Shown: positions 8,812 through 16,982 of the stretch, one piece after another
Layout: every line of letters starts with the position of its first letter
Position numbering within the stretch: position 1 is the first letter of the stretch
Origin: Hyphomicrobium sp. MC1
Lineage (GTDB): Bacteria > Pseudomonadota > Alphaproteobacteria > Rhizobiales > Hyphomicrobiaceae
Assembly: GCF_000253295.1 (NCBI RefSeq)
Contig: NC_015717.1
Location: 3,472,001 to 3,536,000, forward strand
Direction of reading: 5' to 3'
Length of the DNA stretch: 64,000 nucleotides
The notes under the pieces: model-generated
Databases searched by the model: none
Told to the model about the DNA's origin: nothing
The model's input: the letters and a program-made list of their open reading frames with translations, nothing else
Program-made: the position numbers and the translations under genes

Positions 8812-9108
8812 TCAACCGAACTTAAACAGAATCCCGTAGCCACCTCGCGGATAGCTCCATTCAATATCGCCGGAAGGCTCTGCGATAACGCGGCATGTGC
8901 CGCATTCCACGCAGCCGTCCACTGTGACTTCAACCTGTCCCTTGTCATTGAGTTCATAGCAACGAGCCGGACATGCAGTCAGCAACGCGAGCAACGGCGG
9001 GGTCGGTGCGGAGTGCTCGCGAACTTTGATATGAGCGCGTCCGGCATCGACGAGATACCGGTTCTGATAAAGCTTGTCTTCGATACGTACGGAGAGTTCA
9101 GTCGCCAT
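8812..9108 (-). CDS. fixX: FixX ferredoxin-like protein
   Basis: 98 residues. The family start VRIEDKLYQNRYLVD is followed by CPARC near residues 46-50 and CVECGTC near 65-71, which bind one [4Fe-4S] cluster. FixX forms the FixABCX complex with the electron-transfer flavoprotein FixAB and the quinone oxidoreductase FixC; the complex bifurcates electrons from NADH to ferredoxin/flavodoxin for nitrogenase. I chose the ATG at 9108 (MATELSVRIEDK), which matches the family's usual start, over the upstream in-frame start at 9129. It is the fourth gene of fixABCX. Confidence 0.95.
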   Translation of the reverse strand: MATELSVRIEDKLYQNRYLVDAGRAHIKVREHSAPTPPLLALLTACPARCYELNDKGQVEVTVDGCVECGTCRVIAEPSGDIEWSYPRGGYGILFKFG

Positions 9109-9165
9109 TTCGATCTCCGATCTGAGCAAAAGGTTAATCTATAAATTCCGGTATGGAGCCGATCG

Positions 9166-10473
9166 CTATCTCCACGCCCGCGCGAATTGGAAGGCATCCC
9201 AGAGGAGACCGGTCCATGAGCGAGCCGCTACGAACGATTTCAGGGTCAGCTTTTCTTTCTCGCGCTTGGGTACACCATCGACGCGAATAAAGTTCTGCAT
9301 CGCCTTCGAAACGAGCTGCGGATAGGTGAGGAAAAAGTTTTGCGACTGCGTGTGGAGTAGCGCTGGCATATCGCGGTATTTTTTGAGGTCCTTGATGATG
9401 AAAGACTTGTCGATCATCGACTTGTAGAGGGATAGGTTTTCGGCCGTCATCGGCTCCCGGCGCGCCTTCAGTTGCGCAATGGTTTCACCGGCGAGACGCC
9501 CCGACGTCATGGCGAGGTTGGAACCCTCGCGATGGATCGCGTTGTTGAGCTGCGCTGCGTCCCCAACGACGAGCCAGCCGTCGCCGTAGAGCTGCGGGAT
9601 CGCCTTGTAGCCACCTTCGGGAATGAGATGGGCGGAGTATTCCTTGACTTCGGATCCCTCAATAAAAGGCGCGACCGATGGATGACGCTTGAACCTATCG
9701 AGCAAGCCGTAAGGCGTTTCGCCCCTCGTCTGGAAATCGGACACGAGACAGCCGATGCCAAGCGAGATGCACTCTTTATTGGCATAGATGAAGCCCATGC
9801 CGGTCATACCGCGCGAGATCGTTCCGGCGGCTTCGATGACAGTGCCTTCATCGCCCTTTAGATTGAATCGCGCTTCGATCGTTTCGCGCGGAAGAAAGTG
9901 CATTTCCTTGACTGCCAGCGCGACGTTGGTCGCTTTCGGCGTTTCGCGCAGACCGGCGCGCGTTCCGACCAGACCGTTGACTCCTTCAGCGAGGACAACG
10001 ATGTCGGCCATGACTTGGCCACCGGCTCGATCGGTGCGCACGCCGATGACCTTGCCATCGACGTTTCGGATCAGCTCCGTCACCGTGGTTTCGCAGATGA
10101 CGATGGCACCGGCTTCCTGCACCTTTTTCGAAAACCACTTATCGAACGGCGCGCGGATGATCGTATAACGGTTGGGCTTCTGCTCATTGAAATCATCGGA
10201 CTTGTAGTGCAAGCCGACATGCGAGCGATCGTCCATCATCCAGAAACGCTGCTCGACGAGATGACGCTCCAGCGGCGCGTCTTCGCGAAAGTTCGGGATG
10301 AGCTTTTCGAGCATGTCCGAATACAGAATTGCACCCTGGACGTTTTTCGATCCTGGATATTCTCCGCGCTCAATCTGCAGGACCTTCAATCCACGCTCTG
10401 CCATGGTGAGAGCGGCGGCATTTCCGGCCATTCCGGCGCCCACAACGATTGCATCGAATCTCTCTTCGACCAT
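9166..10473 (-). CDS. fixC: FixC flavoprotein (ETF:quinone oxidoreductase-like)
   Basis: 435 residues. An N-terminal FAD-binding motif VVGAGMAGNAAAL (about residues 10-22) is followed by LQIERGEYPGSKNVQG, typical of FixC. A second FAD segment, DGWLVVGDAAQLNN, is in the C-terminal half. It accepts electrons from FixAB and passes them through FixX. The ATG at 10473 follows AAGGAGAATCGTG, a good ribosome site; a GTG three bases upstream is also in frame. It is 12 bases after fixB. Confidence 0.95.
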   Translation of the reverse strand: MVEERFDAIVVGAGMAGNAAALTMAERGLKVLQIERGEYPGSKNVQGAILYSDMLEKLIPNFREDAPLERHLVEQRFWMMDDRSHVGLHYKSDDFNEQKPNRYTIIRAPFDKWFSKKVQEAGAIVICETTVTELIRNVDGKVIGVRTDRAGGQVMADIVVLAEGVNGLVGTRAGLRETPKATNVALAVKEMHFLPRETIEARFNLKGDEGTVIEAAGTISRGMTGMGFIYANKECISLGIGCLVSDFQTRGETPYGLLDRFKRHPSVAPFIEGSEVKEYSAHLIPEGGYKAIPQLYGDGWLVVGDAAQLNNAIHREGSNLAMTSGRLAGETIAQLKARREPMTAENLSLYKSMIDKSFIIKDLKKYRDMPALLHTQSQNFFLTYPQLVSKAMQNFIRVDGVPKREKEKLTLKSFVAARSWTGLLWDAFQFARAWR

Positions 10474-10485
10474 CACGATTCTCCT

Positions 10486-11589
10486 TTAGCTCGCGATGCG
10501 GTCGCGCGAATGCGGCGACAAGCGTTGGCGGAAGGCTTCCGTCAATTTAGGCAGAAGTCTGATAGCGTCGGTTACAATTCCGACGTGTGCGAAGTCGAAG
10601 ATTGGCGCGTTCTTATCGGTGTTGATCGCAACGATAAGATCTGCTCCCTCGACACCCACTCTGTGCTGGATTGCACCCGAGATGCCCGCAGCGATGTATA
10701 GTCTCGGACGGATCGTCTTTCCTGTTTGACCGATCTGGCGATCGGAGCTGACCCAGCCTTTTTGCACCAACGGGCGCGAGCAGCCGTATTCGGCACCGAG
10801 CACCGAAGAAAGCTGACGGACGAGTTGAAAGTTCTCCGCCGATCCCAAGCCTAGACCGCCCGCAACAACGACGTCCGCATAAGCAAGTGCGGAGCGCGAA
10901 GCCTCTCGATCCGGAAAAAAGGAGAGAACCTTCGTCACGATATCCTCTTCGACCATTCCGAGAGGATGTTCGATAATACGCTTCGGCGGCTGCTCGTGGC
11001 GTTCAGGCATCGCCATCACGCGCGGGCGAATGGTTGCCATCTGGGGGCGATAGTTCAGCGTGTAGATCGTGCACAAAAGCGAACCGCCAAACGTCGGGCG
11101 CGTTGCTGCGAGCGAACCATCGACGTCGACGTCGAGATCCGTGCAATCGGCAGTCAAGCCGGTAAGTAAGGTGGTTGCGACCGCCCCAGCAAGATCGCGT
11201 CCGAGGGTCGTCGCACCGAGCAATAGGATTTCCGGTTTGTAGGTGTTGACGAGATCCGTCAGTGCTTTGGTGTAAGGCTCGTTGCGATAGTCGGTAAGGA
11301 GTTCATCGGCGATGACGTAAGCAAGATCGGCGCCATAGCAAAACGCTTCCGCAGCCGCTTGTTGTGTCGCGGCTCCCGGAGGCCCGAGAACTACCGCAGC
11401 CAGTTCAACCTTCAGTTTGTCGGCAAGCTTCCGGCCAGCCCCCAACAGTTCCCACGAAACAGGATGAACCTGTCCCCGTTCCTGCTCCACGAAGACCCAG
11501 ACGTGCTTATACCCCTTAAAATGCTCAGGCAGCTCTTTCTTGGTCGAAGCTCGTCCAGCAGCCGCTGGCGCTTTGGCAGGTTCGCTCAT
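10486..11589 (-). CDS. fixB: FixB electron-transfer flavoprotein alpha subunit
   Basis: 367 residues of ETF alpha type. The N-terminal domain begins after a Lys/Ala-rich leader with HVWVFVEQERGQVHPVSWEL. The C-terminal FAD domain carries VVAGGLGLGSAENF and GQTGKTIRPRLYIAAGISG, which bind FAD. FixB pairs with FixA as the bifurcating flavoprotein. It lies 24 bases after fixA and 12 before fixC. Confidence 0.95.
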   Translation of the reverse strand: MSEPAKAPAAAGRASTKKELPEHFKGYKHVWVFVEQERGQVHPVSWELLGAGRKLADKLKVELAAVVLGPPGAATQQAAAEAFCYGADLAYVIADELLTDYRNEPYTKALTDLVNTYKPEILLLGATTLGRDLAGAVATTLLTGLTADCTDLDVDVDGSLAATRPTFGGSLLCTIYTLNYRPQMATIRPRVMAMPERHEQPPKRIIEHPLGMVEEDIVTKVLSFFPDREASRSALAYADVVVAGGLGLGSAENFQLVRQLSSVLGAEYGCSRPLVQKGWVSSDRQIGQTGKTIRPRLYIAAGISGAIQHRVGVEGADLIVAINTDKNAPIFDFAHVGIVTDAIRLLPKLTEAFRQRLSPHSRDRIAS

Positions 11590-11613
11590 ATCCGTCCTTT
11601 CACTTCGATACCG

Positions 11614-12459
11614 TCAGAACCCGCGCGCGATCGATACGAGCTTCGCTTCTAGGTTTGGCTGATGTCTGAAGATCTCATTGATGAGCGCGTCCGCTGGCGA
11701 TTCATCGGCTGGCTCAACAAACACCGCTTTGGTGGCGCGCGGAGATGGAGCAAAAACCTTCTTGACGATCGTTGGCGAGCCCTTGAGGCCGCATTTCGAG
11801 AGATCTTCAACACCCGCGTCGTGGGCGCTCCACTTGATTATCTCAGCGCGTGCAGCCCGCAGGGCATCGGCCATTGAGCCGCGGCGGATTTCGTTTGTCG
11901 CCTCCAGCATCGTGATGAGACACGGCAGCTTGGTGCGGAGACTCTGGACGCCGCCCTCCGATCTACGCTCGACGTCGACCGTGCCGGCGACCTTATCAAC
12001 GGGCCCAATTCGCGAAACATAAGTGAGCTGGCGTAGGCCGAGGCGCTTGGCGATCCCCGGTCCTACCTGGGCGGTATCACCATCAATCGTTTGCTTGCCG
12101 GTGAAGACGACATCCGGCGCTCCGAAGTCCGTTCCGATCTTGCGGATTGCCGTCGCCAAAGCGTAGGTCGTTGCCAACGTATCGGACCCGGCAAAAAACC
12201 TATCGGTCAACAGCACCGCTCGATCGGCGCCATATGTCAGCGCTTTGCGCAAGCTATCTTCAGCCGACTGAGGTCCCATCGTCAGAACCGAGACTTCGCC
12301 GCCGACGTCATCTCGCAGGCGCAACGCCGCCTCCAGTGCGAACAGATCGTAGGGGTTGATGATGGTCGGAACCCCTTGCCGCATGATCGTGTTCGTTACC
12401 GGATGCACTCGGATCTGCGCGGAGTCCGGGACCTGCTTTATGCAAACGACGATGTGCAC
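11614..12459 (-). CDS. fixA: FixA electron-transfer flavoprotein beta subunit
   Basis: 281 residues of ETF beta type (HIVVCIKQVPDSAQI; FTGKQTIDGDTAQVGPGIA). It binds the bifurcating flavin with FixB and oxidises NADH. The start codon is GTG at 12457-12459, preceded by GGAGACA; no ATG is available nearby that keeps the conserved N-terminus. It is the first gene of fixABCX and has a sigma-54 promoter and two NifA-type sites upstream. Confidence 0.95.
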   Translation of the reverse strand: MHIVVCIKQVPDSAQIRVHPVTNTIMRQGVPTIINPYDLFALEAALRLRDDVGGEVSVLTMGPQSAEDSLRKALTYGADRAVLLTDRFFAGSDTLATTYALATAIRKIGTDFGAPDVVFTGKQTIDGDTAQVGPGIAKRLGLRQLTYVSRIGPVDKVAGTVDVERRSEGGVQSLRTKLPCLITMLEATNEIRRGSMADALRAARAEIIKWSAHDAGVEDLSKCGLKGSPTIVKKVFAPSPRATKAVFVEPADESPADALINEIFRHQPNLEAKLVSIARGF

Positions 12460-12501
12460 GCACTGTCTCCAAAATCTGTCTTGCTCTCAGACCCACAAAG
12501 A

Positions 12502-12516
12502 GCAAGTGTCGTACCA
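12502..12516 (-). promoter_or_regulatory. Sigma-54 (-24/-12) promoter of fixABCX
   Basis: Minus strand reads TGGTACGACACTTGC, which fits TGGYACG-N4-TTGC with the strict GG/GC spacing. The predicted RNA start is about 30 bases before the fixA GTG. Two TGT-N10-ACA sites lie 59 and 84 bases upstream. Confidence 0.8.
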
Positions 12517-12574
12517 ACACCGAAGATCAAACGATAATCCTTGAATTCCAAATGCTTGCGAGATCATCGACACG

Positions 12575-12590
12575 TGTCCCGACATAGACA
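12575..12590. promoter_or_regulatory. NifA upstream activator site, fixA proximal
   Basis: TGTCCCGACATAGACA matches TGT-N10-ACA exactly and sits 59 bases upstream of the fixA -24 element. Confidence 0.7.
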
Positions 12591-12599
12591 CTCGACACT

Positions 12600-12615
12600 T
12601 GTCGGGAACGCTACA
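12600..12615. promoter_or_regulatory. NifA upstream activator site, fixA distal
   Basis: TGTCGGGAACGCTACA also matches TGT-N10-ACA exactly. With the proximal site it forms an inverted CCCGACA/TGTCGGG pair 15 bases apart. This is the only promoter in the window with two exact sites. Confidence 0.6.
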
Positions 12616-12682
12616 GGACGGCGCCCAACACTCTTGCTCGCAAGTTGATGCTTCTCTGATCGACTGCGAGCCCATCTAGAAG

Positions 12683-13006
12683 TCATTTCACTTTGGTCAG
12701 CTGGACGAGATTGACGGTTTTGGGCTGTTCTGGCGCGACGGCATCCTTCAGCACTTTGAAGACGCGTTCATTGAGCGGGGACGATACGATAAAGTCGGCA
12801 TACGCCTGCTGAAGGACGGCCTTACAGCGCACGGCTATCGTGTCCTCTGGCAGCCCCTTGAAATTCTCGCCCGCGAGATACTGCCCCATGCGCTTGAGAA
12901 TGTGCAAACGAGCAACGCTGAGCACTTTTGGATCGTAATAGACGTCCAGCAATTTGAAAAAGTCCTCCGCCGAGGACGCCTTGTTCAAGCGATCAAGAAT
13001 ATTCAT
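12683..13006 (-). CDS. nifW: NifW nitrogenase-stabilising protein
   Basis: 107 residues, the usual NifW length. The start MNILDRLNKASSAEDFFKLL and the segment VARLHILKRMGQYL are typical. NifW is thought to protect the MoFe protein from oxygen or to help its maturation. It starts immediately after the cysE stop, and the gene order nifV-cysE-nifW is a common nif arrangement. Confidence 0.95.
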   Translation of the reverse strand: MNILDRLNKASSAEDFFKLLDVYYDPKVLSVARLHILKRMGQYLAGENFKGLPEDTIAVRCKAVLQQAYADFIVSSPLNERVFKVLKDAVAPEQPKTVNLVQLTKVK

Positions 13007-13804
13007 TCATATCTCCCACATTGGCACCGCCCCGGGCGTTCCAGTCGCGTCGATCTTTTCGTGTGGCGTAAGGCGCAAAGGCTCTTCGCGTAAACGCTTC
13101 TGAATGTGGGACAGGCGTGCTTCCAAAAACTCGATCCGATCCAAAACGATGGCGATTGCCTCGCCGACCGGATCGGGCATTTGATGATGGTCGAGATTGA
13201 TGCGTCCGATCATTTTTCGCCGTTCACCGCCTCGGTAAACGATCTTTGCTGGTATTCCGACGACGGTTACGCCGGGCGGAGTCGTATCGATCACGACGGA
13301 ATTTGCGCCGACACGCGCGCCGCGGCCAATTGTTATCGGGCCGAGGATTTTTGCGCCTGCCCCGACGACGACGCCGTCCTCAAGCGTCGGGTGGCGTTTG
13401 CCGGCGGACCAGGATGTGCCGCCGAGCGTGACGCCATGGTAGAGTGTCACATCATCGCCGACTTCGGCGGTCTCTCCAATCACGACGCCCGCGCCATGAT
13501 CGATAAAAAATCGACGCCCGAGCGTTGCTCCCGGATGAATATCGATATTCGTCAGAAAACGCGCAAACCATGACAATAGGCGCGCAGGAAACCGCCAGCC
13601 GGATCGCCATAATCGAGATGCAAGGCGATGCCATAAGATTGCGTGGACGCCGGGGTAGGTCAAAAGCGTTTCGAGTTCGCCGCGAGCGGCAGGATCTCGC
13701 GAACAGACGCAACCGATATCTTCCCTGATCAACTGCAGGAGAGAGAGTGCATCGCTCCGTTGCTCTACCGTGCTGGTGGGAGATTTTGTACAATCAGCCG
13801 TCAT
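13007..13804 (-). CDS. cysE: Serine O-acetyltransferase (CysE/NifP type)
   Basis: 265 residues. An N-terminal helical domain is followed by a left-handed beta-helix of hexapeptide repeats (IDIHPGATLGRRFFIDHG, VTLYHGVTLGG, GARVGANSVV), as in CysE. It makes O-acetylserine for cysteine synthesis. In nif clusters the enzyme (NifP in Azotobacter) boosts cysteine supply for Fe-S cluster building. The start overlaps the nifV stop by four bases (ATGA). A cysK gene is present at 49914-50963, so the whole two-step pathway is encoded in the cluster. Confidence 0.93.
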   Translation of the reverse strand: MTADCTKSPTSTVEQRSDALSLLQLIREDIGCVCSRDPAARGELETLLTYPGVHAILWHRLASRLWRSGWRFPARLLSWFARFLTNIDIHPGATLGRRFFIDHGAGVVIGETAEVGDDVTLYHGVTLGGTSWSAGKRHPTLEDGVVVGAGAKILGPITIGRGARVGANSVVIDTTPPGVTVVGIPAKIVYRGGERRKMIGRINLDHHQMPDPVGEAIAIVLDRIEFLEARLSHIQKRLREEPLRLTPHEKIDATGTPGAVPMWEI

Positions 13805-15009
13805 GGCGAGGTGACGTGCCTCTCTGTATTCGCATCGCTTACTTCGCGCCAGATAGCCGTAAGCTTTTCCAGGGTGACTGCCCCCTTCGTCGCGATGGCG
13901 TGCGCACGAACGCGCGCCAGAATCGTCGTGAGCTCGGCCGTGCTTGCACAGAGATCCAGTTTGGCGAGCGACGCCTTTATCGATGCGATCCCGGAGTGCT
14001 TTCCGATGACGAAATCATGGTCGCGCCCCAACACCACCGGATCGAGTGCTTGATACGTGTGGCGATCCTTCAAAAGCCCGTCGACGTGAATTCCTGATTC
14101 ATGTGTGAATACGTGCCCACCAACAATTGCCTTATTCAGAGGGACCGGCCGCTTGGCGGCTTCGGAGACAACATTCGCTACGCGAACGAGTTCCGATGGA
14201 ATTATTCCTGTTTCACGTCCAGATATCTGCACCAGCGCCATCGCCACTTCTTCAAGAGGCGCATTCCCGGCACGCTCGCCAAGTCCAATCACGGTTACGG
14301 ACGCATGGCTTGCGCCGGCCTGAATCGCTGCAAGCGTGTTGGCGGTTGCAAGCCCAAGGTCGTCGTGCGCATGGATCTCCAGTTCCAGATCCGTCGCTTC
14401 GCGCAAAATCGCGACAAGATTGAAAGTGGTAAATGGGTCCAGCACGCTGAGCGTGTCGGCGAGGCGAAATCGTCTCGCTCCTGCCTCCTTCGCGACGGCA
14501 ACGACCTCCATAAGGAAATCGACACTGGCCCGCGAGGAATCCTCCCCGCCGACAGAGACGTCCAGCCCCTTCATTCGTGCGTAATCGACAACGGACGTTA
14601 TTCTATCAAGGACCTCCGCCCGGCCGCCACGCAGCTTGGCTGCGATCTGGACGTCGGAGACCGGCACTGAGAGGTTGATCATTCCGACGCCGCTGGCAAC
14701 AGCAGCGTCGACGTCATCCAAGCGCATCCGACACCAAGCTATAGCTTTCAACGGAAGGTCCGCGGCGACGATGGCGCGAATGGCAGCGATCTCGTGGACC
14801 CCAATGGCCGGCGTGCCAACTTCGATTTCCGGTACGCCAGCACGGGCGAGCGCACGGGCGATCGCCAGCTTCTCGTCGATCCAAAACGCGACGCCAGGAG
14901 CTTGCTCTCCGTCGCGCAGCGTTGTGTCATTGAGGATGACACGCGGGAATGCCGTGCTCAGCAGCGACTGAGCCTTTCCCAATCCGTCATTGTTCGATCT
15001 TCTCGCCAT
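13801..15009 (-). CDS. nifV: Homocitrate synthase NifV
   Basis: 402 residues of the HMG-CoA-lyase-like TIM-barrel family. VILNDTTLRDGEQAPGVAF near residues 20-38 has the conserved metal/substrate-binding Arg-Asp; EIHAHDDLGLATAN carries the metal-binding HxH-type histidines. NifV condenses acetyl-CoA with 2-oxoglutarate to homocitrate, the organic ligand of FeMo-co. It is the first gene of nifV-cysE-nifW, 69 bases after irr, and no sigma-54 promoter was found directly before it. Confidence 0.95.
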   Translation of the reverse strand: MARRSNNDGLGKAQSLLSTAFPRVILNDTTLRDGEQAPGVAFWIDEKLAIARALARAGVPEIEVGTPAIGVHEIAAIRAIVAADLPLKAIAWCRMRLDDVDAAVASGVGMINLSVPVSDVQIAAKLRGGRAEVLDRITSVVDYARMKGLDVSVGGEDSSRASVDFLMEVVAVAKEAGARRFRLADTLSVLDPFTTFNLVAILREATDLELEIHAHDDLGLATANTLAAIQAGASHASVTVIGLGERAGNAPLEEVAMALVQISGRETGIIPSELVRVANVVSEAAKRPVPLNKAIVGGHVFTHESGIHVDGLLKDRHTYQALDPVVLGRDHDFVIGKHSGIASIKASLAKLDLCASTAELTTILARVRAHAIATKGAVTLEKLTAIWREVSDANTERHVTSP

Positions 15010-15078
15010 TCCATCAATTTCGCGCTCGTGGCGCGCCTTTCCCGATCGTCGAGGCTCTCTACACTTGGCATGTTCGGC

Positions 15079-15552
15079 CTACTTCCGACGCAGTCTCACG
15101 ACGACATCGACACGTTCGATCTCGAATCCGTCCGGCGGTTGCGGAATCCTGTCGAGCAGATCATCGACTGCGGGAATGTCGAGCAGAGCGTTTTCGCTCT
15201 GTATGAAAAAGTGGTGATGGTCGCTCGGATTGGTGTCGAAGAACGATTTGGAGCCGTCGACGCCTATCTGGCGGAGCAATCCCGCTTCGGTGAACTGGTT
15301 GAGGGTATTGTAGACAGTGGCAAGTGAGATTGGGATCTTGGCCGCCACGACCTCTTCGTAAAGCGCCTCCGCGGTGATGTGCCGGTCTCCCTTCGAAAAT
15401 AAGATCCAGCCCAGCACCATTCGAGGGCGCGTAGGTCTTAGTCCCGTTCTCTGCAGGACCGCCTTGTATCTTTTCCAAGGGTGGTCATCGACCCTGGCAG
15501 GCGTTTTCGAGTCCAGCACCGGGGCCTCGATCGAAAGTTCTCTGGTAAACAT
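15079..15552 (-). CDS. irr: Fur-family regulator, Irr type
   Basis: 157 residues from the ATG at 15552; an in-frame upstream start at 15609 would give 176. The winged-helix part includes RPTRPRMVLGWILF and ISLATVYNTLNQFTEAGLL. The HHHFF segment is the heme-binding motif of Irr, the rhizobial iron response regulator that senses heme status. Irr controls iron uptake, heme and Fe-S genes. Here it lies between nifH copy 1 and nifV on the same strand, which is unusual and suggests a link between iron status and nitrogen fixation. Confidence in Irr versus another Fur subgroup is fairly high because of the His motif. Confidence 0.85.
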   Translation of the reverse strand: MFTRELSIEAPVLDSKTPARVDDHPWKRYKAVLQRTGLRPTRPRMVLGWILFSKGDRHITAEALYEEVVAAKIPISLATVYNTLNQFTEAGLLRQIGVDGSKSFFDTNPSDHHHFFIQSENALLDIPAVDDLLDRIPQPPDGFEIERVDVVVRLRRK

Positions 15553-15618
15553 TGGGGGCAGCACCTCATCGACGAGACCTACAAAGAGACGGCGATATGC
15601 GCCCCTCATGGCTTGAGA

Positions 15619-15653
15619 GACCGGCCCCTCATGCGGGGTTTGAGGAGCCGGTC
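15619..15653 (-). terminator. Hairpin after nifH copy 1
   Basis: GACCGGCCCCTCA pairs with TGAGGAGCCGGTC (12 of 13 positions) around a nine-base loop, 14 bases after the nifH stop. There is no T-run, so it may be a pause or 3' end stabiliser of nifH mRNA that still lets some RNA polymerase through to irr. Confidence 0.6.
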
Positions 15654-15666
15654 CCTTGCGGGCTGA

Positions 15667-16551
15667 TTAGGCCGTCGCCAGCTCGGCCGCGCTCTTGCCG
15701 ATCTGGCTCTCGTCAACCTGTTTCATGATGCCGTGCTCCATCAGCATGTCCTCGAGCTCGTCCATCGTGATCGGCGTCGGAATGATCCCCTTGCCCCCGT
15801 TCGCGTGGATCTTCTCTGCCAGGCTGCGGTAATGGTTCGCCTGCACTGAATCCGGCGCGTATTCCAGAACCGTCATCCGACGAAGCTCGGCATGCTGCAC
15901 GATGTTGTCCCGCGGAACGAAGTAGATCAGCTGCGTTCCGAGCTTCTTCGCAAGAGCTTCCGCAAGCTCAAGCTCCTTGTCCGTCTGACGCTCGTTGCAT
16001 ACCAAACCGCCAAGACGAACACCGCCTGAGTTCGCGTACTTCAGAATGCCCTTCGAGATGTTGTTCGCCGCATACATCGCCATCATCTCTCCAGACATGA
16101 CGATGTAGATCTCCTGAGCTTTGTTCTCACGGATCGGCATCGCAAACCCGCCGCAGACAACGTCGCCAAGAACGTCGTAGGACACGTAATCGATGTCCTC
16201 GTAGGCGCCATTCTCTTCCAGGAAGTTGATCGACGTTATGACGCCGCGGCCCGCACAACCAACACCCGGTTCTGGGCCACCCGATTCAACGCAGCGGATG
16301 TCCTTGTAGCCGACCTTCATCACGTCTTCGATCTCGAGGTCTTCCACAGAACCCGCATTCGCCGCCAGGCTCAGGATCGTGTCCTGAGCCTTGGCATGCA
16401 GGATCAGACGCGTCGAATCCGCTTTCGGATCGCAGCCAACGATCAGGATCCGATGACCCATCTCCGCCAATGCCGCCAGTGTGTTCTGTGACGTCGTCGA
16501 CTTGCCGATGCCGCCTTTGCCGTAAAACGCGATTTGTCGTAGTGCCGACAT
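15667..16551 (-). CDS. nifH: Nitrogenase iron protein NifH, copy 1
   Basis: 294 residues. P-loop GKGGIGKS at residues 11-18, the Fe-S ligands CAGRG and DVVCGGFAMP, and the ADP-ribosylation arginine in the CAGRGVI segment. NifH is the ATP-driven electron donor to NifDK and is also needed for FeMo-co maturation. The start MSALRQIAFYGKG follows AAAGGAGAGACAAC; an in-frame leader upstream is not needed. It differs from copy 2 by one residue only (Lys83 here, Arg83 there). It is followed not by nifDK but by irr-nifV-cysE-nifW. It has its own sigma-54 promoter and NifA site. Confidence 0.97.
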   Translation of the reverse strand: MSALRQIAFYGKGGIGKSTTSQNTLAALAEMGHRILIVGCDPKADSTRLILHAKAQDTILSLAANAGSVEDLEIEDVMKVGYKDIRCVESGGPEPGVGCAGRGVITSINFLEENGAYEDIDYVSYDVLGDVVCGGFAMPIRENKAQEIYIVMSGEMMAMYAANNISKGILKYANSGGVRLGGLVCNERQTDKELELAEALAKKLGTQLIYFVPRDNIVQHAELRRMTVLEYAPDSVQANHYRSLAEKIHANGGKGIIPTPITMDELEDMLMEHGIMKQVDESQIGKSAAELATA

Positions 16552-16709
16552 GTTGTCTCTCCTTTGAACCGAGTGCCTCTGCGCCACGCCTTCCGCGATC
16601 ACGCAGTCATGTCCTCTCATACGGGCTCACGGGTGGCGGGAAGGAGCACAGTGCTCGCTCGTCGCGTCGGCCTGCACTCAGCCCTTACTCGCTGATTTTG
16701 AGAGAGAGA

Positions 16710-16724
16710 GCAAGCAGCGTGCCA
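16710..16724 (-). promoter_or_regulatory. Sigma-54 promoter of nifH copy 1
   Basis: Minus strand TGGCACGCTGCTTGC is a perfect match to TGGCACG-N4-TTGC. The predicted RNA start is near 16698, about 147 bases before the start codon and just outside the repeat unit. Confidence 0.92.
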
Positions 16725-16812
16725 CTCGTCGAGATTTTCATAAGAACCTGTGTTTACTCAGGATTCTCGGAGCCGTGGGCAAACGCAACGTTGATCTGGG
16801 TTGCTGCGGATT

Positions 16813-16828
16813 TGTAGGAAACAAGACA
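16813..16828. promoter_or_regulatory. NifA site shared by nifH1 and receiver gene
   Basis: TGTAGGAAACAAGACA (TGT-N10-ACA) is 89 bases from the nifH1 -24 element and 74 bases from the divergent sigma-54 promoter at 16902. No other exact site is present in this interval. Confidence 0.8.
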
Positions 16829-16901
16829 AAAAATTCGGTGGGAGAATCCAACTCTGTCGGGGACCACGGGATTCTCTGCGCCCGCCAAGACTTGCCGCGA
16901 A

Positions 16902-16916
16902 TGGAATGAAAATTGC
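16902..16916 (+). promoter_or_regulatory. Sigma-54 promoter of receiver/ArsC-like/SagB/rhodanese genes
   Basis: TGGAATGAAAATTGC keeps GG/GC with correct spacing and the TTGC box; the -24 block differs from TGGCAC at two positions. It would give an RNA start about 55 bases before the ATG at 16983. Confidence 0.65.
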
Positions 16917-16982
16917 TCATCGCAGTTGCGGGCGGCGTTTATCGCCGCTTGATCGGGTACATCCTGCGCTGCGAGGAACGAA

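Larger units (their letters stand above)
15617..16693. repeat. nifH repeat unit, copy 1
   Basis: This 1,077-base stretch matches 48137-49214 with about 14 substitutions and one inserted base by eye (roughly 98.6% identity). It covers the downstream hairpin, the nifH coding region and 142 bases of leader, and it stops a few bases short of the predicted RNA start. The flanks share nothing. Confidence 0.95.

Noticed and set aside
16552..16620. In-frame N-terminal extension of NifH (MRGHDCVIAEGVA...)
   Set aside because: The ribosome site AAAGGAGAGACAAC is just before MSALRQ, the family start; the same extension exists in both repeat copies because the leader is duplicated.
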